A model generated the notes under the pieces. The model made no database searches, was not told where the DNA came from, and saw only the letters and a program-made list of their open reading frames with translations. Shown here piece after piece: positions 43,601 to 46,790 of a DNA stretch of 64,000 nucleotides. The stretch's first letter is position 1, and every line of letters starts with the position of its first letter. Origin of the DNA: Reticulitermes speratus. Lineage: Eukaryota > Arthropoda > Insecta > Blattodea > Rhinotermitidae. Both the position numbers and the translations under genes were made by a program. Location: assembly GCA_021186555.1 (NCBI GenBank), contig JAJKFL010000012.1, positions 2,393,244-2,457,243 on the forward strand, written 5' to 3'.

Positions 43601-43622
43601 GCCCCGAGAAGCCCCATTGTAA
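10473..43622 (+). CDS. ATRR-like carboxylate reductase, A-T-R-SDR (whole gene, 23 exons)
   Basis: Joined exons give about 1,290 residues. Approximate domains: adenylation 15-515, carrier 530-610, thioester reductase 640-1000 (NADPH motif [13 protein letters not shown]), SDR 1030-1290 ([17 protein letters not shown]). In fungi, A-T-R1-R2 proteins reduce glycine betaine through betaine aldehyde to choline; this identity is inferred from architecture and remembered core motifs ([40 protein letters not shown]). No signal peptide is visible, so it is probably cytosolic, needing ATP, NAD(P)H and a phosphopantetheinyl transferase. The chosen start, MMTDPV, lies just before the typical A-domain opening [18 protein letters not shown]. 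All 22 introns keep phase; one is GC-AG. Four single-base losses break the literal frame (near 13452, 21127, 23214 and 38908), each restored by one added base. An unrelated carboxylate substrate remains possible. Each exon is listed separately. Confidence 0.85.
12226..12370 (+). CDS. ATRR-like exon 2: A domain motifs A1-A2
   Basis: [20 protein letters not shown] through YIAILRAG matches the (L/V)(T/S)YxEL and LKAGxAYVPL region of adenylation enzymes. Acceptor ATGCAACAG, donor GTTTGC; phase 0 in, phase 1 out. Confidence 0.85.
12438..12467. repeat. (TGTC)n microsatellite in intron 2
   Basis: About seven tandem TGTC units inside a dispersed repeat that resembles 3340-3430. Confidence 0.8.
12922..13110 (+). 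mobile_element. Old tRNA-derived SINE (family A) in intron 2
   Basis: AGCCAGGGTAGTTCAGTTAG (A-box-like), GGTTGGATTTCC (B-box-like), then the body with AAAGGATCCATAAGATGGCC. Strongly diverged. Confidence 0.45.
13208..13479 (+). CDS. ATRR-like exon 3: A2 to the A3 P-loop, with one base missing
   Basis: [20 protein letters not shown] completes A2. The A3 ATP-binding loop follows: DDMAYTVY, then SGTTGKPK in the next frame. The literal frame loses register at TACCCTCTGG near 13452; one more C would give [11 protein letters not shown], the conserved loop. The exon leaves phase 1 before GTAAGG, which only the shifted frame satisfies. Confidence 0.85.
14834..14845 (+). repeat. Target-site duplication of SINE B, left
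   Basis: AATTACACATGT, identical to 15256-15267. Confidence 0.8.
14846..15255 (+). mobile_element. tRNA-derived SINE, family B, full length, in intron 3
   Basis: The head starts at about GACCTCGGTGGACTAGTGG and ends ACCGAGGTC, so the tRNA-like acceptor stem still pairs; GGTTCGATCCC is a B box. The body contains GGAGGGGAAGTAAAGCCGTC and GATTTACGGCATGTAAAAG, and the tail is (TTA)n. Exact 12-bp target duplications show a recent insertion. Confidence 0.8.
15256..15267 (+). repeat. Target-site duplication of SINE B, right
   Basis: AATTACACATGT, identical to 14834-14845. Confidence 0.8.
15640..15771 (+). CDS. ATRR-like exon 4: A domain, A3-A4
   Basis: [20 protein letters not shown], then [15 protein letters not shown]. 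In amino-acid-activating A domains the stretch before VWE reads FDAS, and its Asp binds the alpha-amino group. Here it is SVFF, so that Asp is replaced by Val. Acceptor TTGTCAG, donor GTGGGT. Confidence 0.85.
16368..16533 (+). CDS. ATRR-like exon 5: A domain, A4-A5
   Basis: [19 protein letters not shown], then [19 protein letters not shown] and FQFM, ending in a split Arg codon. Acceptor ATGACAG, donor GTGTGT. Confidence 0.85.
16579..16934 (-). mobile_element. tRNA-derived SINE, family B, minus-strand copy in intron 5
   Basis: Reverse complement of the copy at 14846, ending in GTCCACCGAGGTCGAC; it retains the GACGGCTTTACTTCCCCTCC segment. It begins about 45 bases after the exon 5 donor. Confidence 0.75.
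17085..17098 (+). repeat. Target-site duplication, left, of palindromic element 17099-17570
   Basis: TTTAAGTTGTATAA, repeated at 17571-17584. Confidence 0.8.
17159..17202 (-). ncRNA. Hammerhead ribozyme motif, left arm
   Basis: Minus strand: GCCC, CTGATGA, stem II GGTCGG...CCGAC(A), GAAA, ACATATGT, A, GGGC. It differs from the right arm by one base at the foot of stem II. Confidence 0.65.
17430..17473 (+). ncRNA. Hammerhead ribozyme motif, right arm (best copy in window)
   Basis: Stem I GCCC 17430-17433 with GGGC 17470-17473; CTGATGA 17434-17440; stem II GGTCGG 17442-17447 with CCGACC 17452-17457 and a TTAA loop; GAAA 17458-17461; short self-complementary stem III ACATATGT 17461-17468; predicted cleavage after A17469. 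All invariant core bases are present, with one extra T between core and stem II. This very short stem III is the minimal type I form known from Penelope-like elements. Confidence 0.75.
17571..17584 (+). repeat. Target-site duplication, right, of palindromic element 17099-17570
   Basis: TTTAAGTTGTATAA, identical to 17085-17098. Confidence 0.8.
17832..18437 (+). mobile_element. LINE 3' end (jockey/CR1-like), 5'-truncated, in intron 5
   Basis: A short frame [20 protein letters not shown], then GMKIFNHLP and [12 protein letters not shown], matches the C-terminus of the reverse transcriptase ORF at 27390-29546 ([20 protein letters not shown]). The 3' UTR contains an internal duplication of about 93 bp (CATTGCCTAA... 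twice) and ends ATTAAATAAATGAAATGAAC about 12 bases before exon 6. Confidence 0.75.
18449..18573 (+). CDS. ATRR-like exon 6: A5 motif
   Basis: [18 protein letters not shown], then [18 protein letters not shown] (the A5 NxYxxxE equivalent). Phase decides between two nearby AGs: only 18448 as the last intron base keeps WLCGEVV in frame. A LINE tail ends about 12 bases upstream, and the acceptor has no good pyrimidine tract. Confidence 0.85.
18662..18674 (+). repeat. Target-site duplication, left, of 18675-18819
   Basis: TTCCTTGGTTCAA, repeated at 18820-18832. Confidence 0.75.
18675..18819. mobile_element. Short palindromic retroelement of the hammerhead family, intron 6
   Basis: 145 bp: arms TGTTTCGCAAACCAACTACA and TGTAGTTGGTTTGCGAAACA around TTATAGTTAAC/CTATAATAA, then the family terminus TGCACGGTGAAAATAATA. 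Flanked by 13-bp direct repeats. No ribozyme core is present. Confidence 0.65.
18820..18832 (+). repeat. Target-site duplication, right, of 18675-18819
   Basis: TTCCTTGGTTCAA, identical to 18662-18674. Confidence 0.75.
18878..19343 (+). mobile_element. Hammerhead-family retroelement, non-palindromic copy, intron 6
   Basis: Lies between direct repeats TTCCTCAGTC at 18868-18877 and 19344-19353. It contains a degenerate hammerhead near 19211 and ends GGTGCACGGTGAACACAACG, the family terminus. It inserted only about 35 bases after the preceding member. Confidence 0.6.
19211..19250 (+). ncRNA. Degenerate hammerhead motif
   Basis: GTGATGA replaces CTGATGA; stem II GGC/GCC, GAAAC and ATGTGTAGGGT follow in the right order. 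Probably inactive, because the first core base is changed. Confidence 0.4.
19365..19590. repeat. Foldback repeat family, copy in intron 6
   Basis: GTACCTTCATCTTCAGGGTG and GACTGCTTGATGGTAAAGAT arms, then CAAAACACCAGGAACCAC and AACATCCCAGAAGATTTGAA. Confidence 0.55.
19696..19823 (+). CDS. ATRR-like exon 7: A6 region
   Basis: [20 protein letters not shown], then [12 protein letters not shown] and GVRGE, the standard lead-in to A6 GELxIxG. Acceptor TTTGCAG, donor GTACAC; phase 1 in, phase 0 out. Confidence 0.85.
19993..20236 (-). mobile_element. Old tRNA-derived SINE (family A), minus strand, intron 7
   Basis: Begins GTGCATGCCATGAAGGCACA and ends near AGTCACTATATCGAGCTCAC, the reverse complement of the A-box head; internal GGAATTTAACCACG is the decayed B box. 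Confidence 0.6.
20590..20668. repeat. Dispersed repeat, intron 7
   Basis: TGGACTGTGCTCCCTGTGAG with GTAGGAAC and a TATAATTTAGA run; the same module occurs near 10290 and 62097. Confidence 0.4.
20669..20870 (+). mobile_element. tRNA-derived SINE, family C, intron 7
   Basis: GGTTAGTCACTGGTCTTTCA head, GGGTTCGATCCCAGACC B box, then ACATTGGCACTGGGACAGGT and CAGTATCATTCCACCAATTC. Related pieces lie at 23346, 35395 (minus) and 60548. Confidence 0.6.
21014..21213 (+). CDS. ATRR-like exon 8: A6-A8 with one base missing
   Basis: [26 protein letters not shown] (A7), then [18 protein letters not shown] (A8). The literal frame stops at MS after GDWA; one extra G in the GGG run at 21126-21128 gives [17 protein letters not shown]. 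It includes the A7 Asp that contacts ribose and the hinge region. Confidence 0.85.
21476..21752 (-). mobile_element. Old tRNA-derived SINE (family A), minus strand, intron 8
   Basis: Contains CATTCTTAACCTCAGCACTA, GATGGAGGTGAGTGGTCAGC and CCAGGAAGGAACCCC, ending in a decayed A box near 21750. Confidence 0.6.
21965..21979 (+). repeat. SINE target duplication, left, containing the original exon 9 acceptor
   Basis: CTCTGCAGGCTGTAG, identical to 22268-22282. It includes CTGCAG plus the first seven coding bases of exon 9 (GCTGTAG), so this is a fossil copy of the 3' splice site. Confidence 0.85.
21980..22267 (+). mobile_element. tRNA-derived SINE, family A, inserted at the start of exon 9
   Basis: Head GGGCCGGGATAGCTCAGTCA (A box), B box GGGGATCGAATCCCGG, body and tail module CTTCATGGCCTGTTCTAGG, ending in a TTTACC-repeat pyrimidine tail. 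Well preserved, with exact 15-bp target duplications, so recent. The tail now forms the pyrimidine tract of the working exon 9 acceptor. Confidence 0.85.
22268..22282 (+). repeat. SINE target duplication, right, containing the working exon 9 acceptor
   Basis: CTCTGCAGGCTGTAG; the acceptor AG is 22274-22275 and the exon starts at 22276. Confidence 0.85.
22276..22472 (+). CDS. ATRR-like exon 9: C-terminal A subdomain
   Basis: [20 protein letters not shown] to [18 protein letters not shown] (A9). The donor is GC-type: AAGAG then GCAAGT; using it gives the phase 2 that exon 10 requires. Its acceptor lies inside a SINE target duplication (22268-22282). Confidence 0.85.
22473..22478 (+). promoter_or_regulatory. 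GC-type 5' splice site of intron 9
   Basis: AG followed by GCAAGT, the usual consensus of GC-AG introns. It is required for phase agreement with exon 10. Confidence 0.7.
22583..22731 (-). mobile_element. Old tRNA-derived SINE (family A) fragment, minus strand, intron 9
   Basis: CACTATGAAGGCATTTGGGG to GACTGAGCTATGCCAGC; internal CCAGGAATTGAACCATG is the B-box complement. Confidence 0.55.
23034..23227 (+). CDS. ATRR-like exon 10: A10 and start of carrier domain, with one base missing
   Basis: [19 protein letters not shown] carries the A10 catalytic Lys region (GKLNKKAL). The carrier domain begins with [30 protein letters not shown] needs seven T where six are present (23211-23216). The split Gly codon joins exon 11. 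Confidence 0.85.
23346..23480 (+). mobile_element. SINE family C fragment, intron 10
   Basis: GTGGCACTGGGACAGGTG and CAGTATCATTCCACCAATGC as in the copy at 20669, without a clear tRNA head. Confidence 0.4.
23731..23767 (+). ncRNA. Hammerhead ribozyme motif, intron 10
   Basis: AGC/GCT stem I, CTGATGA at 23734-23740, stem II GGCC/GGCC with an ATGTT loop, GAAA 23755-23758, stem III ACATGT, predicted cleavage after T23764. All core bases are present. The surrounding element's ends were not found. Confidence 0.6.
24105..24299 (+). CDS. ATRR-like exon 11: carrier protein with phosphopantetheine serine
   Basis: Completes [14 protein letters not shown]; the Ser codon TCG at 24109-24111 is the predicted phosphopantetheine site. 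[14 protein letters not shown] matches the end of the carrier fold. The donor GTGAGT is itself repeated downstream three more times (see 24285-24525). Confidence 0.85.
24285..24525 (+). repeat. Tandem repeat duplicating the exon 11 end and donor, 4 copies
   Basis: The exon end GTACAAGGCTCC plus GTGAGTTGCTTTGTTATG recurs with small changes at 24350, 24399 and 24460 (GTACAAGGTTCT then GTGAGTTGCT). Spacing is 50, 49 and 61 bases. Each unit carries a full GTGAGT donor. Confidence 0.85.
24864..25002 (+). CDS. ATRR-like exon 12: NADPH motif of thioester reductase
   Basis: [20 protein letters not shown] shows the GxxGxxG Rossmann motif of the NAD-binding_4 (Male_sterile-type) reductase that releases the thioester as an aldehyde. 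Phase 2 in, phase 0 out. Confidence 0.9.
26084..26213 (+). CDS. ATRR-like exon 13: thioester reductase
   Basis: [20 protein letters not shown] to LRVVPIRG, typical beta2 (CLVR) and beta3 of the reductase. The donor at 26214 is the first base of a 30-bp minisatellite. Confidence 0.9.
26214..26850 (+). repeat. 30-bp minisatellite, 21 copies, starting at the exon 13 donor
   Basis: The unit GT(A/G)(T/C)AGTATGGCAACAG followed by AGCAGTTTGTCAT begins with the first intron base. Copies vary mainly between GTATAG and GTGCAG. Because 30 is a multiple of three and the unit has no stop, long open frames appear on both strands; they are artefacts of the repeat. Confidence 0.95.
27040..29556 (-). mobile_element. 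LINE (jockey/CR1-like), 5'-truncated, antisense in intron 13
   Basis: Contains the reverse transcriptase ORF 27390-29546. On the minus strand its 3' end runs into an AAATTG tandem tail (27046-27080 on plus), as is typical of this LINE group. The 5' part, including the endonuclease, is missing. It ends about 50 bases before exon 14. Confidence 0.85.
27390..29546 (-). CDS. Reverse transcriptase ORF of a truncated jockey/CR1-like LINE
   Basis: 718 residues, uninterrupted. Residues about 50-180 hold the spacer between endonuclease and RT ([18 protein letters not shown]). The RT domain follows: [59 protein letters not shown] (catalytic FADD), [16 protein letters not shown] (thumb). No RNase H is visible. 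The ORF lacks the N-terminal endonuclease found in complete elements (usual ORF2 about 900 or more residues), so this copy cannot move alone by the usual route. It is antisense to the host gene and very AT-rich compared with it. Confidence 0.9.
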   Translation of the reverse strand: MLNFKINLSYETWEEIFNNDEVDTIFNSFLNTYLRVFYASFPLKIITNNKPKNNWITPGIRISCQHKRELYLLHRNNNDDNLKKHYKLYCRILSDVIKAAKRLHYDRIITNSSNKMKTTWNIVKSITGKKSENKAVQAIYSDDALTLTDNQQDIADAFQNYFLSIADKIKSNINSKDIQDNKCMDYLFRVFKNPFPNIVFDRTSTKEIAKIIKALKPKNSSGYDEISLKILKISSPFIAAPLNYICNRSILSGKFPSRLKYGIIKPLFKKGDKKDIKNYRPISLLTSFSKIIEKVIHARLTEHVINNNILSMEQYGFRSNSSTQKAMYKLLNDILQAFNNKSFVGGIFCDLEKAFDCVNHDILMKKLEFYGIVGRANTLVKSYLENRYQRVLVEDNLTQANTTSDWGKINHGVPQGSVLGPLLFLFYINDLPKVVNITSQSILFADDTSIIVNNPNSVNFKKDLISSFEQLNMWFNTNLLSLNFNKTQYLQFKTTNSLTIPIHISYNNKFIVNSTETQFLGITIDSSLSWKNHIDGLTVKLSKASYAIRTLRPFVTLESLRMIYFAYFHSIMTYGIIFWGNSSHSVSIFRLQKSVIRIITNSRKRDSCRELFKELDILPLCSHFIFSLLIFVTDNIYLFKTNTELHSINTRSKNNFYLPQPRLSIYQKGAYYMGIKIFNHLPSYLKAMSDNKKQFRSALKGYLLVNSFYSLQEFFNNK
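29606..29807 (+). CDS. ATRR-like exon 14: thioester reductase
   Basis: [15 protein letters not shown], then [20 protein letters not shown] and NVLGTQNIL, the HxxAxVN and N-GT landmarks of the family. It ends with HYIS split across the intron. Confidence 0.9.
29866..30262 (-). mobile_element. Old tRNA-derived SINE (family A), minus strand, with internal minisatellite, intron 14
   Basis: GCATGCCATGAAGGCATATG opens the complement of the SINE tail; GGTGAGTGAATTGGTCAGC and GGGAAAGAACCCC follow. A 44-bp segment has expanded to four copies inside it. Confidence 0.55.
29998..30176. repeat. 44-bp minisatellite, 4 copies, inside a SINE
   Basis: Unit GGTGCTCAATGAGGAAGTGG then CCGAGTGGACCCCAGAGC, nearly identical copies. 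Confidence 0.9.
30301..30757. repeat. 50-bp minisatellite, 9 copies, intron 14
   Basis: Unit TACTGTTCCTGTCAATACTG then ACAGTGCTGACAGTCACTTA; the first copy has an extra internal GTGCTGACA. Confidence 0.95.
30790..31500. repeat. Foldback repeat family copy carrying a 44-bp minisatellite, intron 14
   Basis: TTCAAGTCTTCTGGAATGTG at the left, GCCCTGAAGATGAAGGCTAC in the middle, then about 12 copies (30936-31460) of CAGGAACCACTTGCACAATG plus ACACAGCACCACATCTC, and CTGATTCTTCAGCCACACCA at the right. The array unit is a piece of the foldback's own arm. Confidence 0.8.
31740..31901 (+). CDS. ATRR-like exon 15: catalytic YxxxK of thioester reductase
   Basis: [18 protein letters not shown], then [18 protein letters not shown] with catalytic Tyr and Lys (YAQTK), then LPAAVYR. 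Acceptor TTCTTGTAG, donor GTACTT. Confidence 0.9.
32040..33225. repeat. 35-bp minisatellite, about 33 copies, intron 15
   Basis: Unit AAGGCCATCATTCCAAGG then TTTAAACTGTATGTTGA. The central copies are identical; variants (TTTCAAGG, AAAGGACATC, TTGTAAGGA) lie at the two edges, as expected for homogenisation in the middle of an array. Confidence 0.95.
33297..33597 (+). mobile_element. tRNA-derived SINE, family A, intron 15
   Basis: GGGCTGGGATAGCTCAGTCG head, GGGATCTAATCCTGG (B box with one change), body with GGGTACCGGGTCATTCC and tail CTTCATGGCCTGTACTAGG. Fairly young. Confidence 0.8.
33699..33790 (-). mobile_element. Old SINE family A fragment, minus strand, intron 15
   Basis: GGAGTGGAGGTATAGCTCCA, ATTCTTAACCTTGGC and GTTTTACACCCCAGTTGC match the SINE complement. 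Confidence 0.45.
34140..34310. repeat. Foldback repeat family, intron 15
   Basis: TTCTTCAGGGATGTGATGTC at the left; TTCATCTTCTACCC and TAAAGATGAAGGAAGTACAT arms; CCCCGAAACATATAAGCAC, then CTGTCACATCTCAG. Confidence 0.55.
34355..34469 (+). CDS. ATRR-like exon 16: thioester reductase
   Basis: [20 protein letters not shown], matching the RxGxIxGxxxxGxxNxxDF segment of the family, then [18 protein letters not shown]. Phase 2 in, phase 0 out. Confidence 0.85.
34773..34888 (+). CDS. ATRR-like exon 17: thioester reductase
   Basis: [20 protein letters not shown], then [13 protein letters not shown], the (P)VDxV and FHxxNP landmarks. Leaves phase 2 before GTGAGT. Confidence 0.85.
35268..35292. repeat. 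(GTAGA)n microsatellite, intron 17
   Basis: Five tandem GTAGA units. Confidence 0.8.
35395..35585 (-). mobile_element. SINE family C, minus strand, intron 17
   Basis: Complement of the family C body: ATTAGTGGAATAATATTGAC, AAGTGCCACTTTGTGCACCA, ACAGACTGGCCTTGGACTG, then the head remnant. Confidence 0.5.
35737..35889 (+). CDS. ATRR-like exon 18: C-terminal part of thioester reductase
   Basis: [27 protein letters not shown], then [13 protein letters not shown]. It corresponds to the substrate-side C-terminal subdomain. Donor GTATGT chosen because it gives the phase 2 needed by exon 19. Confidence 0.8.
36789..36961 (+). CDS. ATRR-like exon 19: end of R1 and linker
   Basis: [40 protein letters not shown], then a polar linker to the SDR domain. 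Acceptor TGTTTCAG, donor GTGAGT; phase 2 in, phase 1 out. The junction reads [16 protein letters not shown], so the SDR is fused in frame rather than being a separate gene. Confidence 0.8.
37207..37712. repeat. Minisatellite, about 43-bp unit, about 12 copies, intron 19
   Basis: Unit GCTGCCTTCCAAATGTCAGG then ACAGTGTTGACTAAGCAACA; copies decay toward the right edge. Confidence 0.9.
37713..37800. repeat. Pyrimidine-rich tract, intron 19
   Basis: A run of CTTT/TTCT units directly after the minisatellite. Confidence 0.7.
38790..39048 (+). CDS. ATRR-like exon 20: SDR nucleotide-binding half, with one base missing
   Basis: [20 protein letters not shown] and [10 protein letters not shown] form the SDR Rossmann start. 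One base is missing near 38908 (after CACGTAGA); restoring it gives [10 protein letters not shown]. The exon then reads [16 protein letters not shown], matching the SDR DVT..EQV segment. The donor must be CAG/GTACAG at 39048/39049: it is phase 0 as exon 21 needs, whereas the earlier GTAAGG at 38993 gives an immediate stop. That donor and the exon end form the unit of the 57-bp array that follows. Confidence 0.8.
39049..40442 (+). repeat. 57-bp minisatellite starting at the exon 20 donor; 25 donor copies
   Basis: The unit starts GTACAGGAGTGCAGAGTG and ends GTGTGTGATGAACAGCAG. Every unit end reproduces the exon 20 end and every unit start the intron start. GATGAACAGCAG/GTACAG occurs 25 times from 39037 to about 40419. 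Units are 57 bp except two near the left edge (one 56, one 55), which together restore the frame. The last coding segment of exon 20 is itself the first unit. Confidence 0.95.
41034..41267 (+). CDS. ATRR-like exon 21: SDR domain
   Basis: [20 protein letters not shown], then [10 protein letters not shown] (NxAG) and [27 protein letters not shown] (active-site Ser region). Phase 0 in and out. Confidence 0.9.
41535..41640. repeat. Dispersed repeat, copy 2, intron 21
   Basis: TGTAATACCC, GAGTGAGTCACA and CCTGGTTGCCATGG, matching 1410-1500. Confidence 0.4.
42251..42409 (+). CDS. ATRR-like exon 22: SDR catalytic YxxxK
   Basis: [20 protein letters not shown] carries catalytic Tyr and Lys (YCGTK); [16 protein letters not shown] is the PG motif after beta6. 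Acceptor TTGGCAG, donor GTTTGT. Confidence 0.9.
43479..43622 (+). CDS. ATRR-like exon 23: terminal exon and stop
   Basis: [20 protein letters not shown], then [20 protein letters not shown] and PL followed by [13 protein letters not shown] is the usual end of classical SDRs. Acceptor GTTGTAG. Confidence 0.9.
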   Translation, partial: AQEKYEMVNKMKVLEPEDVARAVVYAVTQPEHCAVNEILVEPREAPL

Positions 43623-43971
43623 TGTGTGGACCATGTGGAGAGATGATGTCACTTCAGTTATCTCAAATCTGCCATTGAATTTTGAATGAGAGTTTTCATC
43701 TTCATCCACGTAGCATGGAGAAATTATTTCCGTCACGTAATGAGAAGGTGCAGAAGGCCTGCTTCAGTGTCATGATGTGACAGTTCAGGATGCCATGAGT
43801 TCAGTCCTGGCCTCCTCACAAGCCATTCAGACTTCATGTTTTGTAGTTTTTCCTTCCGTGTCCTTCCCAGTTACATTTTTGTGAATAATCCTGTCATTTC
43901 ATGATATATTACCAACAGAAATGGGGGAAATTAGACATGCATACAAACTGTAGTCAGAAACTTTGAAGAGA

Positions 43972-43977
43972 AATAAA
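43972..43977 (+). promoter_or_regulatory. Candidate poly(A) signal of the ATRR-like gene
   Basis: AATAAA about 350 bases after the stop codon, the first perfect hexamer downstream. Confidence 0.6.
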
Positions 43978-44089
43978 CCTTTTGGTACACCTAGGCATGG
44001 ATTGAATTTAATTTGAGTGTGTGGGCAGGGTTGATCTGGCTTAGGATAAGAACCAGTAGTAGTCCCTTGTGAACAAGTAATTAACTTAC

Positions 44090-44250
44090 AAGCCATAAGA
44101 GCTGGGAAATTTCTTGAGCTTGCTGAGAGGTTCCCAGCATTGTAATGTACTACAGTGCCTTTATTGTCAAGGGTCAAGAAGTCCAGCGTCACATCCCAGA
44201 AGACCTGAATCCTCTGAAACCCTGCTGAGTACCTCAAATCTTGCATTTTT
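44090..44250. repeat. Foldback repeat family fragment downstream of the ATRR-like gene
   Basis: TACAGTGCCTTTATTGTCAA, then CACATCCCAGAAGACCTGAA and GTACCTCAAATCTTG. Confidence 0.4.
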
Positions 44251-44398
44251 AACTATTTAATTCAATGAGCTATGTTGTTTGTGTTTGTAGTGATAAAGTG
44301 CACATGTCTCATAAAAATGAAATATGTTGGTAGTAACAATCAGTAATTAGACACACTCAGAGCAGCTATGTAAGTGATGCACATAATATAATATAATA

Positions 44399-44700
44399 AA
44401 GGAACCAAAGTCAGCCAAACACCTAAAGGTAAAGAATCACTTTCCTCTGTCAAACTAAGACTAAAAAGACATGTTCAAGCTGAACTGTCAAGATATTATG
44501 CCACTGAAAGCCAGCACAGACCTTGGAACAAATAGTTAAATGCAGAAATATTCCTAATTTTTGAAAAGGAGCAATTTTTCAACTAATCACTGGCCATGAT
44601 TGTTTAGTGGCCCATTTACACAAGTCATTGATTTATCTGTCCCTGCTGTGTGTTTTGTGCAAATAAGGTAACGCCATAATTAACCAAAATTACCTTTCAA
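44399..44700 (+). mobile_element. Possible LINE C-terminal fragment
   Basis: Broken frames read SLSSVKLRLKRHVQAELSRY and later FQLITGHDCLVAHLHKSLIY with LLCVLCK, resembling the C-terminal tail after RNase H in some insect LINE ORF2 proteins (TGHDCLxxHLxxIG..PxCxLC). Degraded. Confidence 0.35.
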
Positions 44701-45539
44701 ATTGGACAGTTTTAAAATCTGGGACTACTCCATCAATTGTGAAGTTATATTGGGAAACTAGAGGGCAAATGGAATTCCTCCAAATGCCTGAGGATTAAAT
44801 ACTGCTACTAGTATAGTAGTATAATTAAAGAGAATAAAATTTGTCATAGACAGTGGAAGCAATATGTATTAAGAATCATTTTATATATATTTCAATACAA
44901 GCTTTATTTTATAAATGTATTGGCAGGTTGTAATGGGCCAAACAGTGTTTGGGAAATAAAGAATTATGTAGTTGCTTGCATGTTTTAATGTCCTAAGTCT
45001 TCACTGACTCCTGCTAACAGACAGTCCGTATTTGGAGGCCATCTCCACCTGTGAAACAGGATGATCATAATTGTTAACAGCAAGAACTGCTACAGATCAA
45101 ATGAATAAATGCGTTCCTTCAGCAAGTAACTATTGGCATTCAGCATATTAGGTCCTCGCAGCACTATTCAGAAAGATTCAAGTTTTTTTGATATGACACC
45201 GTGTATGTACATACTGTTGTTTTGGAGGAGCTTGCTACATCTGTCTTCATGGTCCAAGAAGTCCATTCTTTAAAATTTCTTTTGCTATGCTCTTGCCTCT
45301 CCAGATGGATAATGGGACAGTGCCTTGAAGAAGACCACTATCACCATATTCAAAATGTATGACTATTGTATTAATACAGATTGGACGGCGCGTAGCATGC
45401 ACAGTTGCGATGGTATCGCAACCAAAGAAAAAAAAATTGCGATTTTCCAGAGGCGAAGGATAAGGTTTTTCTGATTCAGCCAGCGAAGACGGCCAGGTTG
45501 TAGTGAAGTTTAGACACGGCAATAGATGGCAGTATTTGC

Positions 45540-45641
45540 GAAAGTACTGCAGTTACAAGTAGTCGTTCCTTCTAGATTAGCTCTGGTCACAGATTATCTA
45601 CTAGCTCTAGTTGTCAGACTGCGTTGGGCAATGGCCGGAAG
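45540..45641 (+). CDS. First coding exon candidate of a downstream gene (MAGR)
   Basis: A locally CpG-richer stretch ends in GCAATGGCCGGAAG followed by the strong donor GTGAGTG. The ATG at 45631 gives M-A-G and a split codon. Everything before 45631 would be 5' UTR; the transcription start is not defined. A coding exon this short with a perfect donor is typical of vertebrate and insect first exons, but transcript data would be needed. Confidence 0.45.
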
Positions 45642-46099
45642 GTGAGTGTGGTCTGCGACCGAAAGCACGGCGTACGAAATGTTTGTATGATTCGTGTTAT
45701 GAAATTATGCGCTTGTTCATAAATTGGATTGATTGTTTCCTGATGTGCTTGCAGGTTCTTTATATTTAAAGTTAGCATGTTTAGTGTTTTTGAAGGTTAC
45801 ATTCGTTGTGATGCATGTCAATGACTGCGTTTATTCGTTAAAGACAGGTGGAAATATGTACATACATTTCATTAATCCATTACACACCCATAGTAACAGC
45901 TGATGGATATGAAACAAGTCCTTTACATTAATCTTGGCCAAAATGTGGTCAGTTGTCATTTACATCAAATCACAATTGAATAAATCGAATATTATAATTT
46001 TATAAATGAGTTAGTAATAAAATATGAAATAGATAATTGTTGTAATATAGTGGCAAATTATCTGTCGCAGCTACATAAACAAGTTGCAGCCAAATTGTA

Positions 46100-46790
46100 A
46101 TAATTAATAATGATTATACAATAAAGTTTATAATCTGTAGATAACATCATCAGCCCTCATCCTATGCATATAAATGAAGTATTCTTCATTTGTACAGAGG
46201 GATGTATCAAGTAAAAATGCTTTTAGTTTATTTATAAAACACTTCCTATTTGTTACTTGGTTTGCAATGTATACAGGTAATTCATTAAATGTCTTTATAC
46301 TGGCATAATATACACCTCTCTGAGAAGATGTAAGATTAGCTATTGGTTTTTGCAGCTGCACCTTTCTTCTTGTATTTATATCATGAATTGAAGATTGAAA
46401 GGCAAAATATTCTAAATTATTTGCCAGAAAGGTCGTTGAAGATAATATACACTGAGATGGCATAGTTAAAATTCCTATTGTTTTGAATAAGGGTTTACAT
46501 GATGCCTTAATGTAGATTGTGTCATAGTTTGTATAATTTTCTTGTGTAGTTGAAAAACTCAGTGACGAGTTTCCCGAAAATATAAAATCATATTCCATTA
46601 TGGTATGAAAATAAGCATAATATATCACTTTAAATGTGAATATATCATTGAGAAAATGCATGGGTCTAATTACATAACAAACCCTGCTAAGTTTTGATAA
46701 TATTAAATCTATATGTGTCTTCCATTTCATATAGTTGTCTAGACCTAATCCAAGAAATTTTGTATTTACTACTTTTTAACCTTTTTCCCT
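46100..46790 (-). mobile_element. LINE fragment (jockey/CR1-like), degraded
   Basis: A 200-residue frame, MKWKTHIDLILSKLSRVCYV to RGVYYASIKTFNELPVYIAN, aligns by eye with the thumb-to-end part of the ORF at 27390-29546 ([40 protein letters not shown]). Upstream bases extend the match with FLGLGLDN. A separate, older copy in the same orientation as that element. Confidence 0.75.

Noticed and set aside
38790-43622. The SDR as a separate downstream gene.
   Set aside because: Exon 19 ends in phase 1 and exon 20 accepts it, giving a continuous linker; there is no promoter-like sequence, ATG start or poly(A) signal between R1 and SDR. Two overlapping transcripts cannot be excluded.
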